A DNA stretch of 64,000 nucleotides from JAWKIJ01 sp041394325 (lineage in GTDB: Bacteria; Actinomycetota; Acidimicrobiia; Acidimicrobiales; Microtrichaceae), in NCBI GenBank assembly GCA_041394325.1, contig JAWKIJ010000001.1, positions 744,001 to 808,000 on the forward strand. The letters are read 5' to 3'. The position numbers and the translations under genes were made by a program. Shown here in pieces: positions 8,920-17,854 of this stretch (positions are counted from its first letter, which is position 1; every line of letters begins with the position of its first letter). The notes beneath the pieces were generated by a model that did not search any database, was not told the DNA's origin, and saw only the letters and a list, made by a program, of their open reading frames with translations.

Positions 8920-9435
8920 TCAGACCGGGAAGTCGCGGTGCAGTTCGTCGAGGACCTGCGTCGGTGGTTCGTCCCCATGGTGAGTCGCCTTGAAGATGAG
9001 GCGGTCGAGGAACACGTAGCGGGCGATCCACACGATCCCGTATCCGAGGAGTTGGGCGATGAAGATCGCCGCCGCGTGACGGAACTCTGCGTCGGGCCGG
9101 TCGGGAAACCATCGCCCGGCGAGGTAGACGAACAACATCGCGCACAGCGTCCCGAGCACCGCGGCCAACCAGAACACGGTGATCTCGGTGACGCGGTTGT
9201 CCTTGCTCTTGTGCTGCCAGACGATGTACTTGTTCGACAGGTAGTTGGGCGGCGTCAAGACGCACGCCGTGATGAACACCGCGTAGACCTCGTAGATCCC
9301 GGCACCCCATCGTAGGACCTGGACGAGGAGTTGGCCGAGCGGTACGAACACGGCGGACACGCCCACGTAACGGAGTTGTTTGCGGCCCTCGGGGCTTCTT
9401 GCGTGCTCGAGCAGCCCCGCAGGGGAAAGCTTCAT
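8920..9435 (-). CDS. GtrA-family membrane protein
   Basis: 171 residues with four predicted transmembrane helices: about 22-44 (YVGVSAVFVPLGQLLVQVL), 50-66, 85-108 and 122-145. The conserved loop NYLSNKYIVW between helices 2 and 3 is characteristic of GtrA/DPMS-associated proteins, thought to help move polyprenyl-linked sugars across the membrane or to partner a glycosyltransferase. It precedes the methyltransferase at 8246-8914 in the same direction. No dedicated GT2 partner is adjacent; the GT4 cluster at 4771 is the nearest sugar transferase. Confidence 0.85.
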   Translation of the reverse strand: MKLSPAGLLEHARSPEGRKQLRYVGVSAVFVPLGQLLVQVLRWGAGIYEVYAVFITACVLTPPNYLSNKYIVWQHKSKDNRVTEITVFWLAAVLGTLCAMLFVYLAGRWFPDRPDAEFRHAAAIFIAQLLGYGIVWIARYVFLDRLIFKATHHGDEPPTQVLDELHRDFPV

Positions 9436-9461
9436 CGGCGTGAGAGCGTACTGTCAGGGCG

Positions 9462-10760
9462 ATGACATCACGTCACCGCCGCCGATGTTCGACGACCCGA
9501 CACCGGGGAGCACTCGTCCGGGAGGGGTTGGCCGTGGCGACCGCCGTCTCGGCGATAACGCTGTCGGGCGGTTGCTCGGAACGGTCGCCCGACGCCGCAC
9601 CGAACACGACGACGGCACTCACGACCCTTCCGAGGCCGGCCACGTCATCGTCGGCGGCGGCTTCGACGGTACCGGTACCGACCGCCGTGGCCCTCCGGAC
9701 CGTGGCGAACCTGGAGTCCCCCGTCGCCATGGTCGAGCGCCCCGGAACGACGACGATGTTCGCTGCGGAGCGGTCCGGGCGTGTGCGGGTGGTTCGTGTG
9801 GACGGCGACCGACTCCACGTCGAGGCCGAGCCGGCACTCGACCTCAGGTCACTCGTGCGCGAGGACGACGGGGAGCGGGGACTCCTCGGGCTCGCGTTCG
9901 ACTGCGACGGACAGAACCTGTTCGTCGACTACACCGACGGCAACGACGCCGGCGCGTCGGTGATCGCCCGTTACCGGATGTCGCGGGATTCGGCGGTCGT
10001 CTCGTCCCGGACCGAGTTACTTCGGATCGCGCAGCCCTTCGCCAACCACAACGGTGGCAATCTCGTGACCGGCCCCGACTGCATGCTGTACGCGGGCTTC
10101 GGTGACGGAGGCGGCCAGGGCGATCCCGATCGACGGGCACAGGACCTGTCCGATCCGCTCGGGAAGCTGTTGCGCCTCGATCCCGCCGCCGCCGGACCGG
10201 CGAGCGTGGCGCCGGCCGACAATCCGTTCGTCGGACACGAGGGTGTTCGTCCCGAGATCTGGGCGTCGGGTCTTCGCAACCCGTGGCGTTACTCCTTCGA
10301 CCGGGCGACCGGTGACCTGTGGATCGGCGACGTCGGCGGCTCCGAACGCGAGGAGATCGACGTGGGCAGGGCCGACGCCGACGGCCTCAACGCCGCTAGG
10401 GGCGCGAACTTCGGTTGGAGCCTCCGCGAAGGCACCGTCGACACACCCCGGAGCGGGCCGCGTCCCGCGGGCCTCACCGACCCCGTGGCCGAGTACGACC
10501 ATTCGATCGGCCAGGTCGTCACCGGGGGCTTCGTGTACCGGGGGTCCGAGATCCCCGGTCTTCAGGGCCGCTACGTGTTCGGGGACGTCGCCGCGGGCCG
10601 CCTCTTCACCGTGGACGCCGCCCGACCCTCCCCCGTCCCCGTGCCGCTGGCCGTGCGCGGGGCCGAATTGTCGAGGCCGGTGTCGTTCGCCGAGTCGTCC
10701 TCCGGACGGTTGTACGTCATCAGCCTCGACGGTCCGATCCTCCGGCTCGAACCGGCGTGA
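9462..10760 (+). CDS. PQQ-dependent sugar dehydrogenase-type lipoprotein (GSDH/sorbosone dehydrogenase family)
   Basis: 432 residues. A lipoprotein signal ends in the lipobox LSGGC, followed by a Thr/Ser/Ala-rich linker to about residue 85. The rest is a six-bladed beta-propeller of the soluble glucose dehydrogenase family: ERGLLGLAFD, the active-site loop FANHNGGNL with the catalytic His, GFGDGGGQGDP with the calcium/PQQ-region acidic residues, SGLRNPWRYSFD and GDVGGSEREEID. It is predicted to oxidise an aldose or other hydroxyl substrate outside the membrane if PQQ is available; some members use other ligands. It diverges from gtrA with a 26-base gap. Confidence 0.87.
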   Translation: MTSRHRRRCSTTRHRGALVREGLAVATAVSAITLSGGCSERSPDAAPNTTTALTTLPRPATSSSAAASTVPVPTAVALRTVANLESPVAMVERPGTTTMFAAERSGRVRVVRVDGDRLHVEAEPALDLRSLVREDDGERGLLGLAFDCDGQNLFVDYTDGNDAGASVIARYRMSRDSAVVSSRTELLRIAQPFANHNGGNLVTGPDCMLYAGFGDGGGQGDPDRRAQDLSDPLGKLLRLDPAAAGPASVAPADNPFVGHEGVRPEIWASGLRNPWRYSFDRATGDLWIGDVGGSEREEIDVGRADADGLNAARGANFGWSLREGTVDTPRSGPRPAGLTDPVAEYDHSIGQVVTGGFVYRGSEIPGLQGRYVFGDVAAGRLFTVDAARPSPVPVPLAVRGAELSRPVSFAESSSGRLYVISLDGPILRLEPA

Positions 10761-10814
10761 CCCGCGGTCTCGGGCCCCGACGACGGGTCGAACATGTCGG
10801 CGCCCGGGTCTGCG

Positions 10815-11303
10815 CTACTCGCGGCGCCGTACCGCCCACTCGTCCGAGCCGGGATTGTGCCGGTACACGTTGGTGGTGCGTTCCTCGAAGCCGAGCCGCC
10901 GGTACAGACGATTCGCGGCCTCCCGACGGGGGCTTGAGGTGAGGTCGACGGTGCGGGCGCCGCGCTCGTAGGCGAGTTCGAGTGCCCGGGTGTTGAGCAC
11001 CTCTCCGACGCCGCGGCCTCGCGCCGCCTCGTCGACCACCACGTCCTCGATCCACCCCCGTACCCCGGTGGGGATGCGGAAGAGCACGAGCGTCATCGTG
11101 CCCAGCACCGAGCCGTCGGCGTCGTGGGCGAGGAGCACGTGATCACAGTCCGACTCGACCATCTCGACGAGTTGCTCCCGCGTCGGAGGCGGCGCCGACG
11201 TCGAGAGTTGGGGGATCAGGTGGGCGAAGGCCGAGACCACGTCGTCGTCGACCTCTGCGGCGTGGGTGAGCAGTCGAACGGTGATGGTGGGGTCATGGGG
11301 CAC
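10815..11303 (-). CDS. GNAT-family N-acetyltransferase
   Basis: 162 residues from GTG 11303. It has the acetyl-CoA binding segment IEDVVVDEAARGRGVGEVL (the R/Q-x-x-G-x-G/A loop) and the C-terminal NRLYRRLGFEERTTNVYRH, both diagnostic of GNAT enzymes. It appears complete. Acceptor (amino acid, small molecule or protein) is not predictable. It is convergent with the sugar dehydrogenase (54-base gap) and divergent from the PAC2 gene (48 bases). Confidence 0.85.
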   Translation of the reverse strand: MPHDPTITVRLLTHAAEVDDDVVSAFAHLIPQLSTSAPPPTREQLVEMVESDCDHVLLAHDADGSVLGTMTLVLFRIPTGVRGWIEDVVVDEAARGRGVGEVLNTRALELAYERGARTVDLTSSPRREAANRLYRRLGFEERTTNVYRHNPGSDEWAVRRRE

Positions 11304-11351
11304 CCCGGAAGGCTAGGACGCGATCAACCGCGGCGCCGATAGCGTGGCCGG

Positions 11352-12188
11352 GTGGACGAGTTGCGGTGGAGCGCACGGCCGAAGACGTCCCGACCTGTCC
11401 TGGTCGCCGCGTTCGAAGGCTGGAACGACGCCGGCGACGCGGCGACCACGGCCGTGGACCACCTCGTCGAACACTGGCAGGCGACACCGTTCGCGGACAT
11501 CGATCCCGAGGGCTTCTTCGACTTCACGGCCACCCGACCGAAGGTGGCGGGCGACCACGGTGCCCGGACCGTCGTCTGGCCCGCCAACACGTTCTTCGCC
11601 CGACGGGGGCTGGTCGACGGAGTGGACGTGGTGTTCCTGCGGGGGACCGAACCCCAGTTGCGCTGGCGCACCTTCTGCGGGTTGGTTCTGGAGGTCGCCG
11701 AGCGGACCGACGCTCGATTGGTGTTGACGGCGGGCGCGCTCCTGGCCGACGTACCCCATTCGCGACCGACGCCGTTGTACGGCAACACCGACGATCCGAT
11801 GCTCGCGGAGGCGCTTCGCCTGGAGCCCAGCCGCTACGAGGGTCCGACCGGGATCGTCGGGGTGTTGCACGACGAGTGCTCACGTCGGAACCTCAGCTCG
11901 GCGTCGTTGTGGGCGGCGGTTCCCGCATACGTGGCGGCGACACGTTCCCCGAAGGCGGCTTTGGCGCTCGTGACCGAGATCGCGATGGTCCTCGGAGTGG
12001 ACCCGCCACTCGACCTCGAGGCCGAAGTCGCCGAATACGAGTCCGGGATCGACGTACTGGTGGCGGACGACCCCGAGACCGCCGCGTACGTGGCCGAACT
12101 CGAACGCTCCCACGACGACGAGTCGGTGACCGGCGACAGCGTCGAAGCGATGCTGTCGGCTGTGGAGCGGTACCTCAGGGAGCACTGA
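11352..12188 (+). CDS. PAC2-family protein (proteasome assembly chaperone-like)
   Basis: 278 residues from GTG 11352. PAC2 hallmarks are the N-terminal PVLVAAFEGWNDAGDAAT, VFLRGTEPQLRWRTF, LTAGALLADVPHSRP, GPTGIVGVLHDEC and the C-terminal acidic helices. Bacterial PAC2 proteins are common in actinobacteria and are structurally related to eukaryotic 20S assembly chaperones, but their bacterial role is not settled. No proteasome genes lie in this window. It is convergent with glnD, with a 21-base gap. Confidence 0.88.
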   Translation: MDELRWSARPKTSRPVLVAAFEGWNDAGDAATTAVDHLVEHWQATPFADIDPEGFFDFTATRPKVAGDHGARTVVWPANTFFARRGLVDGVDVVFLRGTEPQLRWRTFCGLVLEVAERTDARLVLTAGALLADVPHSRPTPLYGNTDDPMLAEALRLEPSRYEGPTGIVGVLHDECSRRNLSSASLWAAVPAYVAATRSPKAALALVTEIAMVLGVDPPLDLEAEVAEYESGIDVLVADDPETAAYVAELERSHDDESVTGDSVEAMLSAVERYLREH

Positions 12189-12209
12189 GCCGGTCGAGCG
12201 GCGCGACGA

Positions 12210-14504
12210 TCAGAGTTCGGGTTGGCTGAGGGTGTACAGCAGCGCGCTGCGAATCTCGGCGGAGTCGTCCTCGGTGAGCACCGAGCGGTCCCGGGGTCGC
12301 ACGTAGAACGCGTCCACCACGTCGTCACCCATCGTCGCCACCTTTGCCTGGAGGATGTCCAGGTCGAGGTCCGCGAGCGTGCGAGTCAGGCGGAACAGCA
12401 GACCGACCCGATCCTCGCCCACGATCTCGACGACGGTCGACTCGTCCGAGCTCTGGTCGTGGAGCACCCGAACCGCGGGGTCGAGCCCACGACCGATCCG
12501 GCGGCGGCGGTAGCTGCGGGCCCGCTCCGCCAGCCGTGGTTCCAGCGCAAGCCTGCCGGTGAGGGCACGTTCGATGTCCTTGGTCACCTTGGACCAGGCG
12601 ATCTCCTTGCCGAACGCGGACACGACGCGGAACTCCTCCACCGCGACGTCGCCCTCGGTGGAGGCGTTCGCCTCGAGTACATCGAGCCCGTTGAGGGCCA
12701 GAACCCCGGCGATGCGGCTGAACATCGCGGGGCGGTCACGGCACACCACACTCAGACGGTCCCCTTCGGCCACCACCGACGGTCCCTCGATCGTCCGTGC
12801 CTTCGCGACGAGTTCGCGGCGTGCCGAGGCGCGTTCGCGCGCGGTGGACGCACGAGACGGTGACCTACCCGTGGCCAGCGCGACGGCCTTGTCGGTGAGC
12901 TGGGCCATCAGCCCGGCCTTCCACGGCGACCAGGCCGAGGGACCCGTCGCCAGCGAGTCGGCCTCGGCGAGCGCGGCCAACAGTCCCAGCCGTTCGGGAG
13001 TGCCCACCTTCGCCACGACCAGCGCGGCGGTCGCAGGATCGTCGATGTCGCGACGCGTCGCGGTGTCGGGAAGGAGCAGGTGGTGTTCGACCAGAACCTG
13101 GACCGTCTCGACGTCCTCGGGCTCGAAACCCATTCGGGTCATGATCGACCGGGTCAGTTCCACCCCGGTGACCGAGTGCTCCCCGGGATAGCCCTTGCCG
13201 ATGTCGTGGAGCAACGCCGCCATCAACAGCAGGTCCCGACGGTCGACGCGGTCGACGAGCCCCGCCGCGGTGGCTGCGGCTTCGAGACTGTGCCGATCGA
13301 CGGTGAACCGGTGATAGGCGTTCGCCTGCGGGCGGGACCGGTTGGGCGCCCACTCCGGGATCAGCGGCACCCACAACTCGGCCAGATCGAGCGACTCGAT
13401 CACCGGGATGGCCGCATGGCCGGTCGCCAACAATTCGATGAACAGCGCTCGGGCATCGTCGGGCCAGGGCGCGGGAAGGGCCGGCGCGTCGCCCAGCACA
13501 CGGAGTGTCGCCGGTTCGATTCGCGCCTGATGCGACGCCGCGGCGACTGCGCAGCGCAGCACGGAGTGGTCGTCGATGCCGGACGGGTCGATTCGTACCC
13601 TGCGTGTCTCGACGACGATGCCACCGTCGAGTTCGAGCGGCTTGGCACCGCGGCGAAGCAGCGGCGGTCGTTCGCTGGCGGCGAGCACGCTCCACGCGTC
13701 GTCCGACGCCCAGGCGATCTGTCGAGCCGCGGTGACCAGATCAGTCATCAACTCGTCGGCGCTGAAGTAGTCGAGCCGCTCGGCGACTTCGACCTGGTCC
13801 TGGAGACGGAGGGTGTCACCGGGACGGCCGGTGATGCGGTGCAACTCGACCCGCGCCTGAAGGAGCACGTCATAGGGATAGGCCAACTCGTCCGGATCGG
13901 TGACGTCGAGATCGAGTCGCGCCGCCCGCATCCAGCGGAGGGCGTGCACATCACGCAACCCGCCGCGACCCTCCTTCAGCTCGGGTTCGAGCGCGGCGGC
14001 CGCGTCGCCACCGGCCGCGTGCCGTTGCGCCACCGCCTCGCAGAGCTGGGCCAGCATCATCCGATGCTGGCGACGCCACTGCGCGCCCGCCGCCTCGGCA
14101 AGGTGCTCCGTGAGCCGATCGTCACCGACGAGGTGGCGGGCGCTCAACAGTGCCGTGGCCGTAGCGAGGTCGTCGGCGGCCAGCGAAAGGGTTTCACGGA
14201 CGGTCCGGGTGCTGTGGCCGACCTTGAGACGGGCGTCCCACATCGGGTACCACAGGCGTTCGGACCGCTCGAGGTCGAGGGTCCCGGAGTGCAACAGCAG
14301 CAGGTCGAGGTCGCTCTGGGGCGCCAGCTCACGGCGACCGTGTCCACCGGTCGCGACGAGGGCCACGCCGCCGACGCCGCCGAGCGCCTCCTCGAAAAGA
14401 CCGACCAGCCACTCATCGATCCGTTGGGTGTAGCGCTCGACGAACGCGCGGCCGCGAAGGCCCCGGTCCTCCAGGAGGTCCGCTCTCACCAGCTCCACGG
14501 GCAC
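12210..14504 (-). CDS. glnD: [Protein-PII] uridylyltransferase / uridylyl-removing enzyme GlnD
   Basis: 764 residues. It would modify PII signalling proteins in response to glutamine. Domains in order: nucleotidyltransferase with ATGGHGRRELAPQSDLDLLLL (about 51-71), GlnD-type linker region, HD domain with ALLHDIGKGYPGEHS (about 435-450), and two C-terminal ACT domains (one beginning SVVCRDRPAMFSRIAGVL, one EIVGEDRVGLLFRLTRTL). It is shorter than E. coli GlnD (about 890) but has every domain. Start is GTG 14504. No glnB or amtB is adjacent; upstream on the same strand, 40 bases away, is the unknown/DUF1269 pair. Confidence 0.93.
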   Translation of the reverse strand: MPVELVRADLLEDRGLRGRAFVERYTQRIDEWLVGLFEEALGGVGGVALVATGGHGRRELAPQSDLDLLLLHSGTLDLERSERLWYPMWDARLKVGHSTRTVRETLSLAADDLATATALLSARHLVGDDRLTEHLAEAAGAQWRRQHRMMLAQLCEAVAQRHAAGGDAAAALEPELKEGRGGLRDVHALRWMRAARLDLDVTDPDELAYPYDVLLQARVELHRITGRPGDTLRLQDQVEVAERLDYFSADELMTDLVTAARQIAWASDDAWSVLAASERPPLLRRGAKPLELDGGIVVETRRVRIDPSGIDDHSVLRCAVAAASHQARIEPATLRVLGDAPALPAPWPDDARALFIELLATGHAAIPVIESLDLAELWVPLIPEWAPNRSRPQANAYHRFTVDRHSLEAAATAAGLVDRVDRRDLLLMAALLHDIGKGYPGEHSVTGVELTRSIMTRMGFEPEDVETVQVLVEHHLLLPDTATRRDIDDPATAALVVAKVGTPERLGLLAALAEADSLATGPSAWSPWKAGLMAQLTDKAVALATGRSPSRASTARERASARRELVAKARTIEGPSVVAEGDRLSVVCRDRPAMFSRIAGVLALNGLDVLEANASTEGDVAVEEFRVVSAFGKEIAWSKVTKDIERALTGRLALEPRLAERARSYRRRRIGRGLDPAVRVLHDQSSDESTVVEIVGEDRVGLLFRLTRTLADLDLDILQAKVATMGDDVVDAFYVRPRDRSVLTEDDSAEIRSALLYTLSQPEL

Positions 14505-14544
14505 GGCGCGACGCTAGCGGTGCACCGGCGAGGCGATGATCGAA

Positions 14545-15045
14545 CTACTCCGGCGTTCGCGCTCGAAGGACCGCGAACGCCTTCGCGGCACCCCATTCGA
14601 GGCCGCGTTCCGCCATCTCCTCCCCCAGGTCGGACCACGTCCCGATCGCGAGGTCGTATCGGTCCTCGGGCCGGTGCTCGCGGTCGAACGGGTCGCGGGG
14701 CACCTCCGTGACGCCGAGCGACCTCAACAACGACGTGGGATAGCGGCACGCGTCGCGCAACACGTCGAGCGGCGTGGTCCGCTGCGCCTCGACCGGTTCG
14801 GCCAACAACGTCCGGAGCCGCTCCACCGTCTCGTCCCGGCATCGGATGGCAACCTCGTCGACCCGGGGCGCGAGCTCCTCGGTGATCTCGACCCGCCGGC
14901 CGACCGACCAGCGCGCCCACCGGTCGAGCACGCGCTCCACCACCTCGATCAGGTTGTCCGACGCGGCTCGGAGCATCGCGTCGGGGGTACTCGCCCCGGG
15001 ACCGGGGTCCGCCACCGGATCGGTGGGATCGGCCGACGGCGTCAC
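14545..15045 (-). CDS. Conserved hypothetical protein
   Basis: 166 residues from GTG 15045, which overlaps the DUF1269 stop (GTGA), indicating translational coupling. The N-terminal 25 residues are Pro/Asp-rich and probably disordered. The remainder is helical and charged (LIEVVERVLDRWARW, RDETVERLRTLL, LGEEMAERGLEWGAAKAFAV), with no signal or membrane segment. I do not recognise a named family. Position between DUF1269 and glnD may mean co-transcription. Confidence 0.65.
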   Translation of the reverse strand: MTPSADPTDPVADPGPGASTPDAMLRAASDNLIEVVERVLDRWARWSVGRRVEITEELAPRVDEVAIRCRDETVERLRTLLAEPVEAQRTTPLDVLRDACRYPTSLLRSLGVTEVPRDPFDREHRPEDRYDLAIGTWSDLGEEMAERGLEWGAAKAFAVLRARTPE

Positions 15046-15621
15046 CCGCCGTGCCGGAGCACGTCGGTCATCCGCTGCATCGTCGCGGCGTCGAGGTTGG
15101 TGTAGACGAGCTCGGCTCCGGAGAAGCGACCGACCTCGGCGACGAGCGCCTCACGGTCGACCTCCTTGGCAAGGAGCGCGACCGTGGCGGTGCCCGGCTT
15201 CACGACGGCTTTGAACCAGTCGACCCACTCGTCCGCCAGGCCGAGGTCCACCACCTTGGCGGTGGCCAGTCCCGCCCCCGCCCCGACCGCCATCCCGGCG
15301 ACCCAGCCGACCGGACCCCCGAGGAGAAGGCCGAACAGCCCGGCCCACAGTGCCCCCGACATCGCCGTCGGCATCGGTGCGAGGTCCTTGGTCTCGTGCA
15401 CGGTCGTCTTGCCCTGCTCGTCCTTCACGACGGTGACGGCATCCTCGATGGTGATCTGCTGGCGCGACGCGAGGCCCAGCGCCGCGGTGAGGAACTCCTG
15501 GGCGGAACACGTCGGGAAACGAGATCCCGACGAGCTTGGTCGCCGACGACGCGGACGTGACCGCGTCGACGGATCGGTCGGTCACGGCAGGGCTCGTGTC
15601 GGACGGTTCGGGTTCGGGCAT
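15042..15621 (-). CDS. DUF1269-family membrane protein, one frameshift
   Basis: About 192 residues once repaired. The start ATG at 15621 gives MPEPEPSDT; the core begins TKLVGISFPDVF, and the second half AQEFLTAALGL through DAVTVVKDEQGK continues in another frame. Removing one C from the CCC run near 15504 joins them. After that come a Gly-rich hydrophobic hairpin (ALWAGLFGLLLGGPVGWVAG) and a C-terminal domain with LLAKEVDREALVAEVGRF. This order (ferredoxin-like start, glycine-zipper membrane hairpin, acidic helix) is typical of DUF1269 proteins, whose function is unknown. Confidence 0.75.
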
Positions 15622-15740
15622 CGCCCGCACCCTAGTGGTGAGCCGCTCGTGGTGCGTCGGTGTGAGCACCTCCTCGTCGGCGGCTCGACAGGGACGGGCC
15701 GGGACCGGTGCAGCGCAGGAGGCCCGTAGAGTGTCGGGCC

Positions 15741-17101
15741 ATGGCATCGGGCCGGCGGACGAGGCTGCATTCCGCTGCGAGTGCCGCCGTGGTGGTCCTG
15801 TGCACGAGCCTCGTCGTCGGCTGCACGACCGATCGGACGGTGGGAGTTGCACCCGGTCCGCCCGGCACCTCCGCCCTGGCCGATCCCGCGGCGTTGACCC
15901 CCGGCAACAGCGTGCTGTCGGGGGTGTTGGGCGTGGACGACGGAATCGAGTTGCCGACGTGGTTCCGTGACGCGATCGCCGAGGCCGCCCCCGGCGTCGG
16001 CGATCAGATGGCAGCGGCCCGCGCCTACGACGCGGTCGTGACCGTCGCGCTCGCCGCCGACACGGCCCGTAGCGACGCTCCGGGGCGGATCGCATCGAAC
16101 GTCGTGGAGTCGACGGTGACCGGGCCGCCGTGCTCGACGTTCCGCACCTGCCGGAAGGCGGCGCTGATGACCGGCGACTTCAACTACGACGGCGTCAGCG
16201 GCGATCTCGACATGACCGCCGACGGCGATGTCTCGGTCGGGGCGTTCGAGCAGGTCGTCTACGACGGTCTCGGCAATCGCCTGACGACCGCGTACACACT
16301 CGCCGTGTCGGAGACGCCCAAGGATGCTCCTCCCGCCGTGACGGCCGACCCCCTGTTCGGTCCGCCGGCGGACGGCCGCCTCACGATCGGTACGTTGCTC
16401 CCCCGCCAACCCGGCGGCAAGGATTCGGCCGCCGCCGGTGCACTCGCGGGGTGCGTGCCGCCGTGACCGAGATCAACCACCGCGGCGGGGTGCTCGGCGA
16501 GCCGATCCGGCTGCTCGCGGACGCAGCGGGGACGGGAACGGCGGACGACGTGACGGCAGGTGCCGTGCGACTGGTCGCAGAGGGCGCCGACGTCGTGATC
16601 GGCGGTTCGGATGCATCGGTGACCGAAGCGGCCTTCGACCCGCTCGTCAACTCGGGGGTCGTGATGATCTCCCCGCTCGACACCGATCCGCGCTGGACCG
16701 GGGCGGCCGACCGCGGCCTCTTCTTCCGAACCGCCCCTTCGGCGATGCTCGCGGCAAAGGTGGTGGCCGACAGCGTTGCCGACGCGGGTCGGACCCGGGT
16801 CGTGGTCGTGGTGCAGTCCGGGTCACCCGACGCCCCGATGGAGGGTGTGCTTCCTCAACGCCTCGAGGTCGACGGCGTCGCCGTACTCAAGACCGAGCAC
16901 GTCACGTCCGCCGCGACGCGCGACACCGACGCAACGCGGATCCTGGGCCTTCAACCGGATTCGATCCTCGTGGTGGCCGAGCCGGGCGTTGCAGGTCCGT
17001 TGATCGCGGCCCTCCGGCACCGAGGGCCGTCGTCGGGTGCCCCGAGCATCGTGTTGACCCCGTCGGCGTCGGTTACCTCGCTCGAGTCGACGATCCGCTG
17101 A
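15741..17101 (+). CDS. Periplasmic-binding (Peripla_BP_6-like) lipoprotein with apparently permuted halves, one frameshift
   Basis: About 453 residues once repaired. It has a signal peptide with lipobox LVVGC (C28). Residues ~40-200 resemble the C-terminal half of branched-chain-type solute-binding proteins (ARAYDAVVTVALAADTA, a Cys pair in CSTFRTCRKAAL, FNYDGVSGDLDM). Only after these comes what is normally the N-terminus: LTIGTLLPRQPGG, VTEINHRGGVLGEPIRLL, ADVVIGGSDASVTEAAFDPL, VMISPLDTDPRW, FFRTAPSAMLAAKV, ending where the C-terminal half should follow. The frame breaks near 16449; adding one G to the GGGG run restores GALAGVRAAVTEIN. The stop is 39 bases from the convergent hemQ, leaving no room for a missing half. 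No permease is adjacent. The family call is good; the permutation is inference. Confidence 0.7.
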
Positions 17102-17140
17102 GCCCGACATCCGGCGACGTGGTGGTCCTCGGGTCGGTGC

Positions 17141-17824
17141 TCAGCCGCCGAGGCCGAGCGCGGCCCAAACCTCGTCGTCGGACGCGACCATCCCCACATA
17201 GAAGGTGCCGAACTCGCCGTATCGCGCGCTGGCCTCGTCGTAGCGGAGCGTGTAGACGACGTCCTTCATGTCGTCGGGATGCTCACAGAACAGGGTGACA
17301 CCCCACTCGTAGTCGTCGATTCCCGTCGACCCCGTCACCACCTGGAGGACCCGCCCGGCGAACTTCCGTCCCGAGGTCCCGTGCTCGTACATGAGGCTCT
17401 TGCGGGCCTCGAAGTCGAGGGTGAACCAGTTCGCGTCGGGGTTGCGCCGCTTCGACATGGGGTAGAAGCAGAATGCCGGCTTACCCTCCGGAGGAAGCTG
17501 CGGGTAGAGGCGTGCCTGCTTCATCTCCTCCGGGAGGCCGGCCGCGTACTCGGAGGACTCGGTCAGGGAGAGGTAGCTGTCCGCGAGGACGAAACCGGCC
17601 GAGGTCATGGCCGTCTGGAATCGCCGTATCGTCCACTGGTCGGCCGCCAGGACCATCGTGCACAAGTCGGCCTTGTGGCCCAGCATCGCCGCGCACACCA
17701 CCTGATCACCCTGATCGCGCACCTCGGCGATGGCGCTCCGGGCCTCCGCGGCATCGGTCAGTTCGGCGGTGGTCCAGAAGAGGTGACCGACGGCGAGGCC
17801 GATCTGTGGTCGGGAGGGCAGCAT
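17141..17824 (-). CDS. hemQ: Coproheme decarboxylase HemQ (chlorite dismutase superfamily)
   Basis: 227 residues; converts Fe-coproporphyrin III to haem b in the coproporphyrin-dependent pathway, using peroxide. The proximal His is H148 in YEHGTSGRKF, and the radical-forming Tyr region is Y121 in CFYPMSKRR. Other family marks are GHLFWTTAELT, MVLAADQWTIRRFQ, GSTGIDDYEWGVTLFC and YDEASARYGEFGTFYVG. The distal Arg that marks true chlorite dismutases is not evident, which supports HemQ. It lies 30 bases downstream of fdhD on the same strand. Together with the oxidase at the window start it implies the actinobacterial haem route. Confidence 0.92.
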   Translation of the reverse strand: MLPSRPQIGLAVGHLFWTTAELTDAAEARSAIAEVRDQGDQVVCAAMLGHKADLCTMVLAADQWTIRRFQTAMTSAGFVLADSYLSLTESSEYAAGLPEEMKQARLYPQLPPEGKPAFCFYPMSKRRNPDANWFTLDFEARKSLMYEHGTSGRKFAGRVLQVVTGSTGIDDYEWGVTLFCEHPDDMKDVVYTLRYDEASARYGEFGTFYVGMVASDDEVWAALGLGG

Positions 17825-17854
17825 GTACGCAGGCTACGCGTCGCCGACCGTCGG

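Noticed and set aside
13080..14711. A 543-codon open frame on the + strand opposite glnD
   Set aside because: glnD on the other strand has all catalytic motifs in order; this frame has none.
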